Of a stretch of DNA of 38,396 nucleotides, positions 25,910-33,583 are shown piece by piece. Under the pieces are notes generated by a model. That model was not told the origin of the DNA, did no database searches, and saw nothing but the letters and a program-made list of their open reading frames with translations. The position numbers and the translations under genes are program-made. The stretch's first letter is position 1, and every line of letters begins with the position of its first letter. Source of the DNA: Bacteroidota bacterium (GTDB lineage Bacteria > Bacteroidota > Bacteroidia > B-17B0 > Aurantibacillaceae); contig JAOQAF010000087.1 in assembly GCA_025963735.1 (NCBI GenBank), positions 1-38,396 of the forward strand, written 5' to 3'.

Positions 25910-26620
25910 ATGAAAAAAACCATACTTTTAATCAATTTCTTCCTGATATTTACTGTAAGCACTTCAGAGGCACAATTTGCGAAGAACTTTAAAAAAGGCT
26001 GGGCCACGGCTATGCAAAAACTTGCTGAATCGCCCTGGGTATTTGGTTTGGGCTGGAATATTGTTGATGATAACGGTAAACCCTGGAAAAAAGGGTTCGA
26101 TGCCCATAACTCATGGAACATACAAGGGTATCCAACAACTGTAAGGGTTGAAAAATTTTATGACAAGGGCTTTAGTTTTGTTTTCAATTTCGCTTATAAT
26201 AAGTACAAGGCAGGGAAATTAATTAACAGCGAGATACCGAATGCCACCACTACTAATTTCATGTCTTTTGATTTGAACGGAAAATATAATTTCTGCGAAT
26301 TGTATGACATCAATACTAAGTTATTTAATTTCGCTACGCCTGTTTTTGACCCATATGCCACCACAGGCTTTGGTTACACATACCGTAATACACCCAGATT
26401 CGGCGGTGCTGCTACTTACAACATTGGTTTAGGTTTACACTCCTGGATTTATAAAGGCTTTGGTGTTAACCTGGAAGTTATGGCAAAGTTCGGCCTGGCA
26501 GGACCTTTCTTTCGCACGCCCACCAATTATACTCAATACAACTTTGGTATCATTTACCAGCTTACTGAGGGCATAAGTTTACATCACAAAAATCAACGCC
26601 GTATTTTAAAGGGTATGTAA
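25910..26620 (+). CDS. Predicted outer-membrane beta-barrel protein, paralogue 1
   Basis: This protein of 236 residues has a signal peptide (MKKTILLINFFLIFTVSTSEA). The rest alternates polar and hydrophobic residues like an 8-strand OmpA-type barrel: WVFGLGWNIVDDNGKPWKKG, SWNIQGYPTTVRVEKFY, FVFNFAYNKYKAGK, FDLNGKYNFCEL, YATTGFGYTYRN, YNIGLGLHSWIYKGFGVNLEV and YTQYNFGIIYQL. It is clearly homologous to the next gene (shared GW-x-VVDD-x-GKP, SWNI, YP-T-V-VEK and IDLNGKY patterns). No named family is certain. The operon ends with an OmpA-family protein, so it may form part of a peptidoglycan-linked outer-membrane assembly. Confidence 0.75.
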   Translation: MKKTILLINFFLIFTVSTSEAQFAKNFKKGWATAMQKLAESPWVFGLGWNIVDDNGKPWKKGFDAHNSWNIQGYPTTVRVEKFYDKGFSFVFNFAYNKYKAGKLINSEIPNATTTNFMSFDLNGKYNFCELYDINTKLFNFATPVFDPYATTGFGYTYRNTPRFGGAATYNIGLGLHSWIYKGFGVNLEVMAKFGLAGPFFRTPTNYTQYNFGIIYQLTEGISLHHKNQRRILKGM

Positions 26621-26707
26621 ACTTTATCCAAAAGGTTAAAAGTTTTTAAGCATACATTTAAATTTTTGTGGTAAAATTTCCACTTATTAAGCGAAATTAC
26701 TACATTC

Positions 26708-26721
26708 GGGTTTTGTAACCC
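26708..26721 (+). promoter_or_regulatory. Small hairpin immediately before the start codon of paralogue 2
   Basis: GGGTT and AACCC pair perfectly around a TTGT loop and end 2 nt before the ATG at 26724. It could mask the initiation region or be a processing site. The evidence is only structural. Confidence 0.35.
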
Positions 26722-26723
26722 CC

Positions 26724-27410
26724 ATGAAATATCTAAAATTCGTTTTATTAAATTGTTTTTTGCTGCTCATCAGTTTTAATCTCAGTGCACAAAACATTCA
26801 TCCCCTCTTTAAAGCTCCGCAGGAAAAATTAGGTTTCAGGTACTTTATAACCAAGACTCCCTGGCGTGTGCAGGTGGGTTGGCACGTGGTAGATGACGAT
26901 GGAAAACCTTTTAAAGATTTATTCGACGTAAAAAAATCCTGGAACATATTGCCCTACCCTACTAAAGTTTCTGTTGAAAAAGAATGTTATTATAATTGGA
27001 ACGTTGAACTTGCCTTTGCCTACAATATATATAAAGGCGGTAAACAGATTAACGGCGAAATTCTTACCGATAATAAATCTTTTTATTCCATTGATCTTAA
27101 CGGCAAGTACCTGCTTACACGGAAATACAGAATTGAGCCCTACCTTTTAATTGGGGGTGGTTATACACACCGTGCTACAACCAAATACACTTCTGTGCCT
27201 ACTCTAAATGCAGGGTTCGGTGCCACCATATGGGTTCTTGATGAATTTATAGGGATTAATTTACAAGCTACGGGTAAGCTTGGTTTGCTATCTCCCATTT
27301 ATAAAAGCGGTTCTAACTATACCCAGCATTCCGTATGTGTTCTGGTTAAATTTTCAGGTAACAGCAGACGACTTAAAGCTGCCCGCGCACATTTAAATAC
27401 AATATTTTAA
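26724..27410 (+). CDS. Predicted outer-membrane beta-barrel protein, paralogue 2
   Basis: The 228-residue protein has a signal peptide (MKYLKFVLLNCFLLLISFNLSA) and a barrel-like body aligned over its full length with the preceding gene: WRVQVGWHVVDDDGKPFKDL, SWNILPYPTKVSVEKE, VELAFAYNIYKGGKQ, SIDLNGKYLLT, YLLIGGGYTHRA, LNAGFGATIWV and YTQHSVCVLVKF. It is a tandem duplicate that has diverged to perhaps a third identity by eye. The gap of 103 bp upstream contains the hairpin at 26708. The OmpA-family gene follows after 2 bp, so these two are translated together. Confidence 0.75.
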   Translation: MKYLKFVLLNCFLLLISFNLSAQNIHPLFKAPQEKLGFRYFITKTPWRVQVGWHVVDDDGKPFKDLFDVKKSWNILPYPTKVSVEKECYYNWNVELAFAYNIYKGGKQINGEILTDNKSFYSIDLNGKYLLTRKYRIEPYLLIGGGYTHRATTKYTSVPTLNAGFGATIWVLDEFIGINLQATGKLGLLSPIYKSGSNYTQHSVCVLVKFSGNSRRLKAARAHLNTIF

Positions 27411-27412
27411 TT

Positions 27413-28474
27413 ATGAAGCAATTATTCATTTTATCGGCGTTTACATCCTTTTCGTTTAATGTAAGTTCTCAAACCGTTTATTCAGATCAGCGTGTCATAA
27501 ATATATCTGACTTTATCTATCAATTAGAAAGAAGAGATTCCGGTTTAACAGCCGAGCTATCCTCCATGGATAAAGCCATGTTTTTTACAGGTGATGCGAG
27601 TCATGGTATTACCGTTTGCGGAAATTTAGCGGGCCTGGGGAAACAAAGCTTCGCTCTTAGCGGGATGGCAATTGATCTGGTAATTGAAGCAGGCGAAGTG
27701 TTAACCCAAAAGACAAATGAGAAGGGTCATTTTAGTTTTCCGGGTATTGATCCTGCTAAAAACTACAGTTTACGTTTAAATAAAGAGGCCGCAAAAACAA
27801 TCAAGTCAGATAAAATTATTATTACCGATTGCACCGGTAAAATTGTAAAGACCATAGATAAAAGTGCCGACGGTTCTTTTGAATACAAGGTACTTGATTC
27901 AGATAAAGCGCAGTTAAACACAATCGGCGATCCTGACCCGGTTATGAAATTAAAAGCAATAAAAGAAAATTATAAAAAATTACAGGAAGAAAATACCGTT
28001 GCAAAGGCTTGTAAAGGAAATTATGATTCGTTGCAGGTAAAGTATAACGACCTTGAAAAAAAATACAATGATCTTAAAAATAATTCAGCCGCAAAAAATT
28101 CTGATTCCGACGATCTGTTAAAGGATCCAACAAAAAACGGACAATATTTAAAAAATATTCCTTTTAAAATTAATAACTCCGCTATTGATGAAACAGCGCA
28201 TGCTGCCCTGGAAGAAGCCATTATTCAAATTAAAGGAAATAAAACACTTAAGTTTAATATTATTGGTCACAGTGATAATACCGGTACGGAAGCTAAAAAC
28301 GAAGCCTTATCAAAAAGTCGTGCTATGGCAGTAAAAAATTACCTGATTTCTAAAGGGGTTAAAGCTTCTAATATATCCTGTCAATGGTTTAGCGCCACAC
28401 AGCCGCTGGCATCTAATGATACAGAGGAAGGCAGGGCTAAGAACCGCAGGGTGGAGATTAAGGTGAAGAAGTAA
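27413..28474 (+). CDS. OmpA-family C-terminal domain protein with N-terminal extension
   Basis: This 353-residue envelope protein has a signal peptide (LFILSAFTSFSFNVSSQ). A carboxypeptidase-like or CNA-B-like segment (about 85-140; MAIDLVIEAGEVLTQKTNEK, HFSFPGIDPAKNYSLRL) is followed by a coiled coil (about 190-225; CKGNYDSLQVKYNDLEKKYN). The C-terminal OmpA/MotB peptidoglycan-binding domain is at about 245-353 (IPFKINNSAIDETAHAALEE, FNIIGHSDNTGTEAKNEALS, SRAMAVKNYLISKGV, EGRAKNRRVEIKV). It begins 2 bp after a barrel gene. A plausible role is anchoring the two small barrels to the cell wall, inferred from gene order alone. Confidence 0.88.
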   Translation: MKQLFILSAFTSFSFNVSSQTVYSDQRVINISDFIYQLERRDSGLTAELSSMDKAMFFTGDASHGITVCGNLAGLGKQSFALSGMAIDLVIEAGEVLTQKTNEKGHFSFPGIDPAKNYSLRLNKEAAKTIKSDKIIITDCTGKIVKTIDKSADGSFEYKVLDSDKAQLNTIGDPDPVMKLKAIKENYKKLQEENTVAKACKGNYDSLQVKYNDLEKKYNDLKNNSAAKNSDSDDLLKDPTKNGQYLKNIPFKINNSAIDETAHAALEEAIIQIKGNKTLKFNIIGHSDNTGTEAKNEALSKSRAMAVKNYLISKGVKASNISCQWFSATQPLASNDTEEGRAKNRRVEIKVKK

Positions 28475-28484
28475 TTTGGAGTTT

Positions 28485-28532
28485 CATTCTTTCTCGCAGA
28501 GCTTCGCAAAGGTTTCGCGAAGAACGCAGAGT
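28485..28532. repeat. Short imperfect palindrome rich in TTCGC/GCGAA
   Basis: TTCTCGCAGAGCTTCGC and GCGAAGAACGCAGAG flank an AAAGGTTTC centre, with CTTCGC/GCGAAG as a perfect 6-bp core. It resembles the common CTTCGCGTTCTTCGCGAAAC intergenic motif of Bacteroidota. It could also serve as a weak terminator for the OmpA operon. Confidence 0.5.
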
Positions 28533-28696
28533 ACCTCGCGATGACGATGAAAAAGCCGTCATTCCGAGCGACTTAAGGAGCGAAGGAATCTCCGTTTCGG
28601 TGTAAGATCGCTTCGGCTTTATTATACTTTACTGCTTCACGATGACGACGAAAAAGCCGTCATTCCGAGCGACTTAAGGAGCGAAGGAATCTAATT

Positions 28697-28968
28697 TCCT
28701 TTCTTTTTCCTTGATGAAAACCCTTCCGCAGGCTCAGGGTAAAATCCACAAAAAATCAAGGCTACAAAGTCTTCCTTGATTTGTAGTTTAAATTTTTTCT
28801 TTGTCACCGACGAACTCGGCCCATATAATTATCACGGTGGGCCTCAAACAGCGCCGGCTCGAATAAATTTTAAAAAATGGAGCGATGCATATATGCGATA
28901 CATGCTATAATTTTTAAAATTCCGGGGTGAAAAATTTAAACACAAACCTGAAGGAATACTTTGAGGCC
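28697..28968 (-). repeat. Fold-back element, copy C (inverted, diverged, carries an insert)
   Basis: On the minus strand it begins GGCCTCAAAGTATTCC at 28968. Its arm GTTTAAATTTTTC pairs with GAAAAAATTTAAAC across the element. It contains GAGCCGGCGCTGTTTGA, a hairpin GGCCCA/TGGGCC (28818-28843) and GAGTTCG, and closes at GGAAGACTTTGTAGCC (28760). The span of 209 bp equals copies A and B. After GCCTTGATTTTTTG comes a short palindromic insert (28720-28740, ACCCT/AGGGT), then ATCAAGGAAAAAGAAAGG, which matches the end of copies A and B. Confidence 0.85.
28720..28740. repeat. Short palindromic repeat nested in copy C
   Basis: ACCCT...AGGGT ends flank CTTCCGCAGGCTC. Copies A and B lack this piece at the equivalent place, so it looks like an insertion into the terminal loop of copy C. 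Confidence 0.5.
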
Positions 28969-29233
28969 CCCATTACTTATCACCACGTCATTCCGAGCGA
29001 CACGTAAGGAGAGAAGGAATCTCCGTTTGGGTGTAAGATCGCTTCGGCCTAAATATACTATTGTTGCCTCGCGATGACGATGAAAAAAGCCGTCATTCCG
29101 AGCGACTTAAGGAGCGAAGGAATCTCTATTGGGTGTAAGATCGCTTCGGCCTAATTATATTATTGTTTGTGCCTTGCGAAGACGGTGTCCTATCATTCCG
29201 AACGACCCAAAGGAGCGAAGGAATTTCCGTTTC

Positions 29234-29478
29234 GGCCTCAAAGAATTCCGTCAAATTTGTTGTGAGGCTTTCTCCACCCCGTCAATTTTTAAATTTAATT
29301 CAATAAGTCTATTTAGGCGCCCTGCCATTTAAAAATTGATAAGAGCCGGCGCTGTTTGAGTCCATGTGAATCTTGTATGGACGAGTTCGCTGGCGACACA
29401 GAGAAAGCCGCAACAAACAAATTAAGGAAGTCTTTGAAGCCTTGACTTTTTGTTTCTTTTTGGTTAAGCAAAAAGAAA
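29234..29478 (+). repeat. Fold-back element, copy A
   Basis: Left arm 29234-29280 and right arm 29395-29441 are complementary: GGCCTCAAAGAATTCC against GGAAGTCTTTGAAGCC (14 of 16) and GGCTTTCTC (29266) against GAGAAAGCC (29401), 9 of 9. Inside, GCCGGCG (29345) pairs with CGCTGGC (29388), enclosing CTGTTTGA, the hairpin GTCCAT/ATGGAC (29360-29382) and GAGTT. The element is followed by TTGACTTTTTG and a 10-bp hairpin TTTCTTTTTG/CAAAAAGAAA (29453-29478). The T-rich tail makes the 3' end look like a terminator, so an RNA transcribed left to right is possible. Confidence 0.88.
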
Positions 29479-29717
29479 GGCTAAATATTAAATTACTTTG
29501 AAACCTTGATTTTGTGTTGATTTTATGCTGCAGCGTCATTCTGCGCATCTTGTCTTGAGGGCAATTGTACATATCGTCCGAGCGACGTGAGGAGCGAAGG
29601 AATCTCTATTTCGGTGTAAGATCGCTTCGGCCTCATTATTCTGTACAATGCCTCGCGAAGACGGATGAAAAAAGCCGTCATTCCAAGCGACCTAAGGAGC
29701 GAAGGAAGCTCTGCTTC

Positions 29718-29961
29718 GGCCTCAAAGAATTCCGTCAAATTTGTTGTGAGGCTTTCTCCACCCCGTCAATTTTTAAATTTAATTCAATAAGTCTATTTAG
29801 GCGCCCTTCCATTTAAAATTGATAAGAGCCGGCGCTGTTTGAGTCCATGTGAATCTTGTATGGACGAGTTCGCTGGCGACACAGAGAAAGCCGCAATAAA
29901 CAAATTAAGGAAGTCTTTGAAGCCTTGACTTTTTGTTTCTTTTTGGTTAAGCAAAAAGAAA
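29718..29961 (+). repeat. Fold-back element, copy B
   Basis: Nearly identical to copy A: arms 29718-29924, internal hairpin GTCCAT/ATGGAC at 29843-29865, terminal hairpin TTTCTTTTTG/CAAAAAGAAA at 29936-29961. Differences from A are scattered single changes and small indels, mostly in unpaired positions or the central AT-rich part. Confidence 0.88.
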
Positions 29962-30311
29962 GGCTAAATATTAAATTACTTTGAAACCTTGATTCTGTGT
30001 TGATTTTATGCTACAGGGTCACTCTTCGCATCTTGTCTTGAGGGCAATCGTACATATCGTCCGAGCGACGTGAGGAGCGAAAGAATCTATACTTCAGAGT
30101 TGAGATCGCGTCGGCCTGATAAATCGTTTGTAAGCCTCGCGATGACTCCCCTGCCTCCCCGTCATTCCGAGCGACTTAAGGAGCGAAGGAATCTCCGTTT
30201 CGGTGTAAGATCGCTTCGGCTTTATTATTCTTTACTGCCTCGCGATGACGATGAAAAAAGCCGTCATTCCGAGCGACGTAAGAAGCGAAGGAATCTTATT
30301 TTCCATTCAAC

Positions 30312-30339
30312 AAAAAACCCTCACCTGAAAAGGTAAGGG
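30312..30339 (-). terminator. Intrinsic terminator of the exopolysaccharide operon
   Basis: On the minus strand CCCTTACCT and AGGTGAGGG form a 9-position stem with one mismatch and a TTTC loop, followed by TTTTTTG. It lies 29 bp past the wzc stop codon. Position and T-run make it convincing. Confidence 0.75.
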
Positions 30340-30367
30340 CGTCTTCATATTATTAAAAATAAAATAT

Positions 30368-32743
30368 TTAAGCCGTAGCTTTTTGAAAAATCTTTTTCCA
30401 CCACGGTAAATCTGTTGTATTATCGTAACCATATCCATAACCGTAACCGTAGCCATACCCGTAACCATAGCCGCTATGTGCATCGGCGCCGTTAATCAGT
30501 ACTGCCATGTTAGGCAAACGCTTTTCTTTATTTAAAGTTTCAGCAATCCGCAGCATGCGTTTATCCAGGTAATTGGCGCGGGCCACAAACACCGTACAAT
30601 CAGCGCAACCACTTATTAATAGAGTATCCGCCACTAAACCCACAGGGGCGGTATCAACAATCACATAATCGTATTCTCTTTTTACTATTTCAAATAAATC
30701 TTTTATCCGCGGATTCATTAACAATTCTGCAGGATTTGGGGGTATAGGGCCCGAAGGCAAAATAGATAAATCTTTAAACTCCGGTATCTGAAATACAATA
30801 TCGTTAATGCTTAAGTCCTGGTCCATTACATAATTGGTAAGACCTTTTTTATCGGCTAAATTTAAATAGGCTAATATTTTTGGTACCCGTAAATCCGTTC
30901 CTATTAGTAAGGTTTTTTTACCTGACAAGGCAAAAGAAGCTGCCAGATTTAAAGCAATAAACGATTTACCTTCTTTACCAATTGTAGACGTAACAAAAAC
31001 AGTGCGGTTCTCTCCCACACTTTTATTGGTTATAAATTCCACGTTGGTTCGCAATAAACGGAAGGCCTCGGCAATGTTTGAGCGATCTTTTTCAAGAACT
31101 ACCAATTTGCTTTTTGAACTTGTTAGTGGAATATCGCCCAGGTAAGGCAGCTTTACAAAATCAGTGTCTTTTTTACCATGCACTTTTGTATCCAACAGAT
31201 CTAAAATAATCAGAACAACAATAGGCAGAATCAACCCTATCAGAAAGGCGGATAAATAAATTCTGCTTTTGTTAGGGGCTACTAATGCGCCGTTACTAAA
31301 GGCATGATCAATGACTTTTAAATTAGCTACTGTTACAGCCAGGGCTATGTTTGTCTCTTCACGTTTTTGTAAAAGGTATAAATACAGGGCTTCTTTTATC
31401 TGCTGCTGACGTTGAATAATACGGTACTCCCTTTCGTATTTAGGCACGCTGCCAATTTTAGCGCTTATCTCTTTATCGTTTCTGGTCAGCTCCTTCAATT
31501 TAATTTGTAAGGCTCCTTTGTAATTATTCAGACTTTCTTTTATGGACGAGCGGATCCCTTGCAATTGGCTATTTATATTTTCAACCACCGGATTTTTTTC
31601 ACTGCTGTTCTTTAAGATACGGTTGCGTTCAAGGATCAATTTATTGTAATCAGCAATTTGCAAAGAAAGTGATGCATCCGATAAACCTAAATTCGATGGA
31701 AGCAATTCACTCTCTCCAGAATGTTTCTGAATGTACTCGTTCATAAAATCGGAAAGCTGCAATTGGGTGTTAAGATCCAGCAAGCTCATCTCGCTTACTT
31801 TGCCGGTTTCTAAAAACAATTTTGCTTCCGATTCCACATCGGTTAGTTTATGTTTGGTCTTAAAATCTTCCGCCTCACCTTCCACTGAAGAGAGTTCACG
31901 TGAAATAAACTGTATCCGCTCATTGATGAAATCAGCAGTATTTTTGCTTACCTGGTTCTTATCGGCAATTGCATCTGCATTATGTTGGCGGATGAGATCG
32001 TCAATAATATTACTTGCCTTTTCAATAACCGGGTCCTGTAATGTGAGCATTAAAACTCCTGACGATTTATTTACCGGATTGATTTGTAAGGCCGACCGGT
32101 ATTGATCCGCCACATCTATAACCGGAGCTACTCTTACATGAATATCCTGCCCTTCATAATAATTTGGTTCATTTGTTAGGGTAATGATAAAACGACCTAA
32201 TTCATTCTTAATTATTTCTCCGAATTTATATTTACCCGTTTGTTCGCCTTCTTCATTTTTTAAAATGAAGCTATTTTTGGATTCTATTGTTAAATAAAAA
32301 GAAGCGTATTTGTTCAACAGATTTGAGTCTCCATTTATAACATTTACTATAACAGGCGTATGTTTGTATAACTCGCTCTCAAGGTGTTTTTCTTTTATAA
32401 AATACTGGATGTTTAATTTTAATTCCTTTACTACACGCGTCATCAGAGCCCTTGATTTAAGGATCTCTATCTCGTTTTCAATATTGTTACTTTTCTTTAA
32501 AAGGCCAAGATCTTCAAAGGCGCTGAGTTCGGATAATTCGCCTTTTTTATCGTCTTTAATTAAAATAGTACCATTTACTTCGTATAAAGGCGTTTGATAT
32601 TTTAGATAATAACGACCGGCAATCAATGCTATAACAATGCTTAGCAAAAACCATTTCCAGTGGTACAGGTATTTAAATAAAAGATCCTTTAAACTGTTTT
32701 CCTGGTTCTCTTCAACCGAAAAATTATACTGTTCTAATTCCAT
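30368..32743 (-). CDS. Wzc-type polysaccharide copolymerase / tyrosine autokinase
   Basis: This inner-membrane protein of 791 residues controls chain length and export of an exopolysaccharide. An N-terminal Wzz domain has TM1 at about 33-51 (WKWFLLSIVIALIAGRYYL). A long periplasmic coiled-coil region (about 55-490) leads to TM2 (YLSAFLIGLILPIVVLIIL, about 500-520). The C-terminal BY-kinase has Walker A (STIGKEGKSFIALNLAAS), Walker A' (LLIGTDLRVPKIL) and Walker B (YDYVIVDTAPVG). The C-terminal tail contains eight consecutive Gly-Tyr pairs, the likely autophosphorylation cluster, before DNTTDLPWWKKIF. Its ATG overlaps the wza stop by one base. It is the last gene of the operon. Confidence 0.95.
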   Translation of the reverse strand: MELEQYNFSVEENQENSLKDLLFKYLYHWKWFLLSIVIALIAGRYYLKYQTPLYEVNGTILIKDDKKGELSELSAFEDLGLLKKSNNIENEIEILKSRALMTRVVKELKLNIQYFIKEKHLESELYKHTPVIVNVINGDSNLLNKYASFYLTIESKNSFILKNEEGEQTGKYKFGEIIKNELGRFIITLTNEPNYYEGQDIHVRVAPVIDVADQYRSALQINPVNKSSGVLMLTLQDPVIEKASNIIDDLIRQHNADAIADKNQVSKNTADFINERIQFISRELSSVEGEAEDFKTKHKLTDVESEAKLFLETGKVSEMSLLDLNTQLQLSDFMNEYIQKHSGESELLPSNLGLSDASLSLQIADYNKLILERNRILKNSSEKNPVVENINSQLQGIRSSIKESLNNYKGALQIKLKELTRNDKEISAKIGSVPKYEREYRIIQRQQQIKEALYLYLLQKREETNIALAVTVANLKVIDHAFSNGALVAPNKSRIYLSAFLIGLILPIVVLIILDLLDTKVHGKKDTDFVKLPYLGDIPLTSSKSKLVVLEKDRSNIAEAFRLLRTNVEFITNKSVGENRTVFVTSTIGKEGKSFIALNLAASFALSGKKTLLIGTDLRVPKILAYLNLADKKGLTNYVMDQDLSINDIVFQIPEFKDLSILPSGPIPPNPAELLMNPRIKDLFEIVKREYDYVIVDTAPVGLVADTLLISGCADCTVFVARANYLDKRMLRIAETLNKEKRLPNMAVLINGADAHSGYGYGYGYGYGYGYGYDNTTDLPWWKKIFQKATA

Positions 32744-33531
32744 TATTTTCGGGTAAGGATGCTGATTAAAGTAATTACAATGCTTGTCAAAGAAACAAGA
32801 ACACTTACCGTAGCCAGGTTAACTCCAGCAGCGTTTCTTTTAGCACGGTTATGTTCCACGTAAATAACATCGTTTTGCTTTAAATAATAAACGGCGCTGT
32901 TAAACACTTCGTTATTGGTAAGGTCAACACGCGTTTCTGTTTTTTTACCGTCCATGTCCCGTATTACAAGAACATTTTTTCTTTTACCGCTCAGGTTCAA
33001 ATCGCCGGCCAGGCCAATCGCTTCAATAAGCGTGATGCGTTCATTGGGTATGGTGTAAGTGGCCGGTCGTGCTACATCGCCCAATATGGTGATCTTAAAA
33101 TTCATGATCCGCAGGTTTACCATCGGGTCTTTTACATAATCTTTTAGTTTTGAGGATATGTATATGGCTGCCTCAGACCTATTTAACCCCGTGAGCTTTA
33201 GTTTGCCAATTACAGGGAAATCAATTTCACCCTTACTGTCTATCAAATATCCCGCCAGCGCAGGATCGCCCTGACCAGCATTCACTTCTTTACCATAATA
33301 ACTGCCATAGGTAGAAAGGTTAAAGGGCTTTACCGCTTCCGCATCCAGACCCATAACGGTAATGGAAAGGAGGTCGTCACTTTGTAATTTTGGGGAGTTA
33401 AGTTTTAAAGTGTCTGACTTAACAGGCACGTCTCCCTGGAAGTAAACGATCTTTTTGCGGTTCACGCAGGAAAAACAAACAAAACAAAGGGCTGCTATAA
33501 AAAAATTACGGGGGGTAAAAATATGAAACAT
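32743..33531 (-). CDS. Wza-type polysaccharide export lipoprotein
   Basis: The 262-residue outer-membrane export component has a lipoprotein signal (FFIAALCFVCFSC, acylated Cys about residue 22). The polysaccharide export domain at about 45-150 (LQSDDLLSITVMGLDAEAVK, GYLIDSKGEIDFPVIGKL, YVKDPMVNLRIMNFKITILG) is followed by a SLBB-like domain (YTIPNERITLIEAIGLAGDL, KQNDVIYVEHNRAKRN). A final hydrophobic helix (VSVLVSLTSIVITLISIL) is common in Bacteroidota Wza. It pairs with the overlapping Wzc gene. The 171-bp gap before it holds a long inverted repeat (33584-33695). Confidence 0.94.
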   Translation of the reverse strand: MFHIFTPRNFFIAALCFVCFSCVNRKKIVYFQGDVPVKSDTLKLNSPKLQSDDLLSITVMGLDAEAVKPFNLSTYGSYYGKEVNAGQGDPALAGYLIDSKGEIDFPVIGKLKLTGLNRSEAAIYISSKLKDYVKDPMVNLRIMNFKITILGDVARPATYTIPNERITLIEAIGLAGDLNLSGKRKNVLVIRDMDGKKTETRVDLTNNEVFNSAVYYLKQNDVIYVEHNRAKRNAAGVNLATVSVLVSLTSIVITLISILTRK

Positions 33532-33583
33532 TTTTATCTAAGTGGCTAAATAATAAGGTTATAAATGTAACTAATTTATTGAG

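Larger units (their letters stand above)
29233..30116. repeat. 484-bp-period direct duplication holding fold-back copies A and B
   Basis: The segment from CGGCCTCAAAGAATTCC at 29233 to about 29634 recurs from 29717 to about 30116 with few differences (for example GCCCTGCCATTT against GCCCTTCCATTT). Identity fades inside the 100-bp repeat that follows each copy, which is the likely recombination site. Confidence 0.92.
28555..30304. repeat. Scattered copies of the 100-bp palindromic repeat family
   Basis: About ten full or cut copies of GTCATTCCGAGCGAC...GGAATCTCC...AGATCGCTTCGGC...GATGACG occur in one orientation. They start near 28555, 28656 (cut), 28985, 29089, 29189 (cut), 29574, 29673 (cut), 30056, 30160 and 30261 (cut). 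The copies at 29189 and 29673 stop exactly where the larger fold-back elements begin. The 1.9-kb spacer carries no supportable gene. Confidence 0.9.

Noticed and set aside
28735-29000. Retron or group II intron RNA as an explanation for the fold-back elements
   Set aside because: No reverse transcriptase gene is in the window, and no domain V-like or msr/msd-like motif is visible.
29129-29816. Two similar ORFs in the repeat spacer sharing an identical C-terminal end
   Set aside because: They arise from the direct duplication of non-coding fold-back elements. The peptides have no domain and the frame crosses palindromic repeats.
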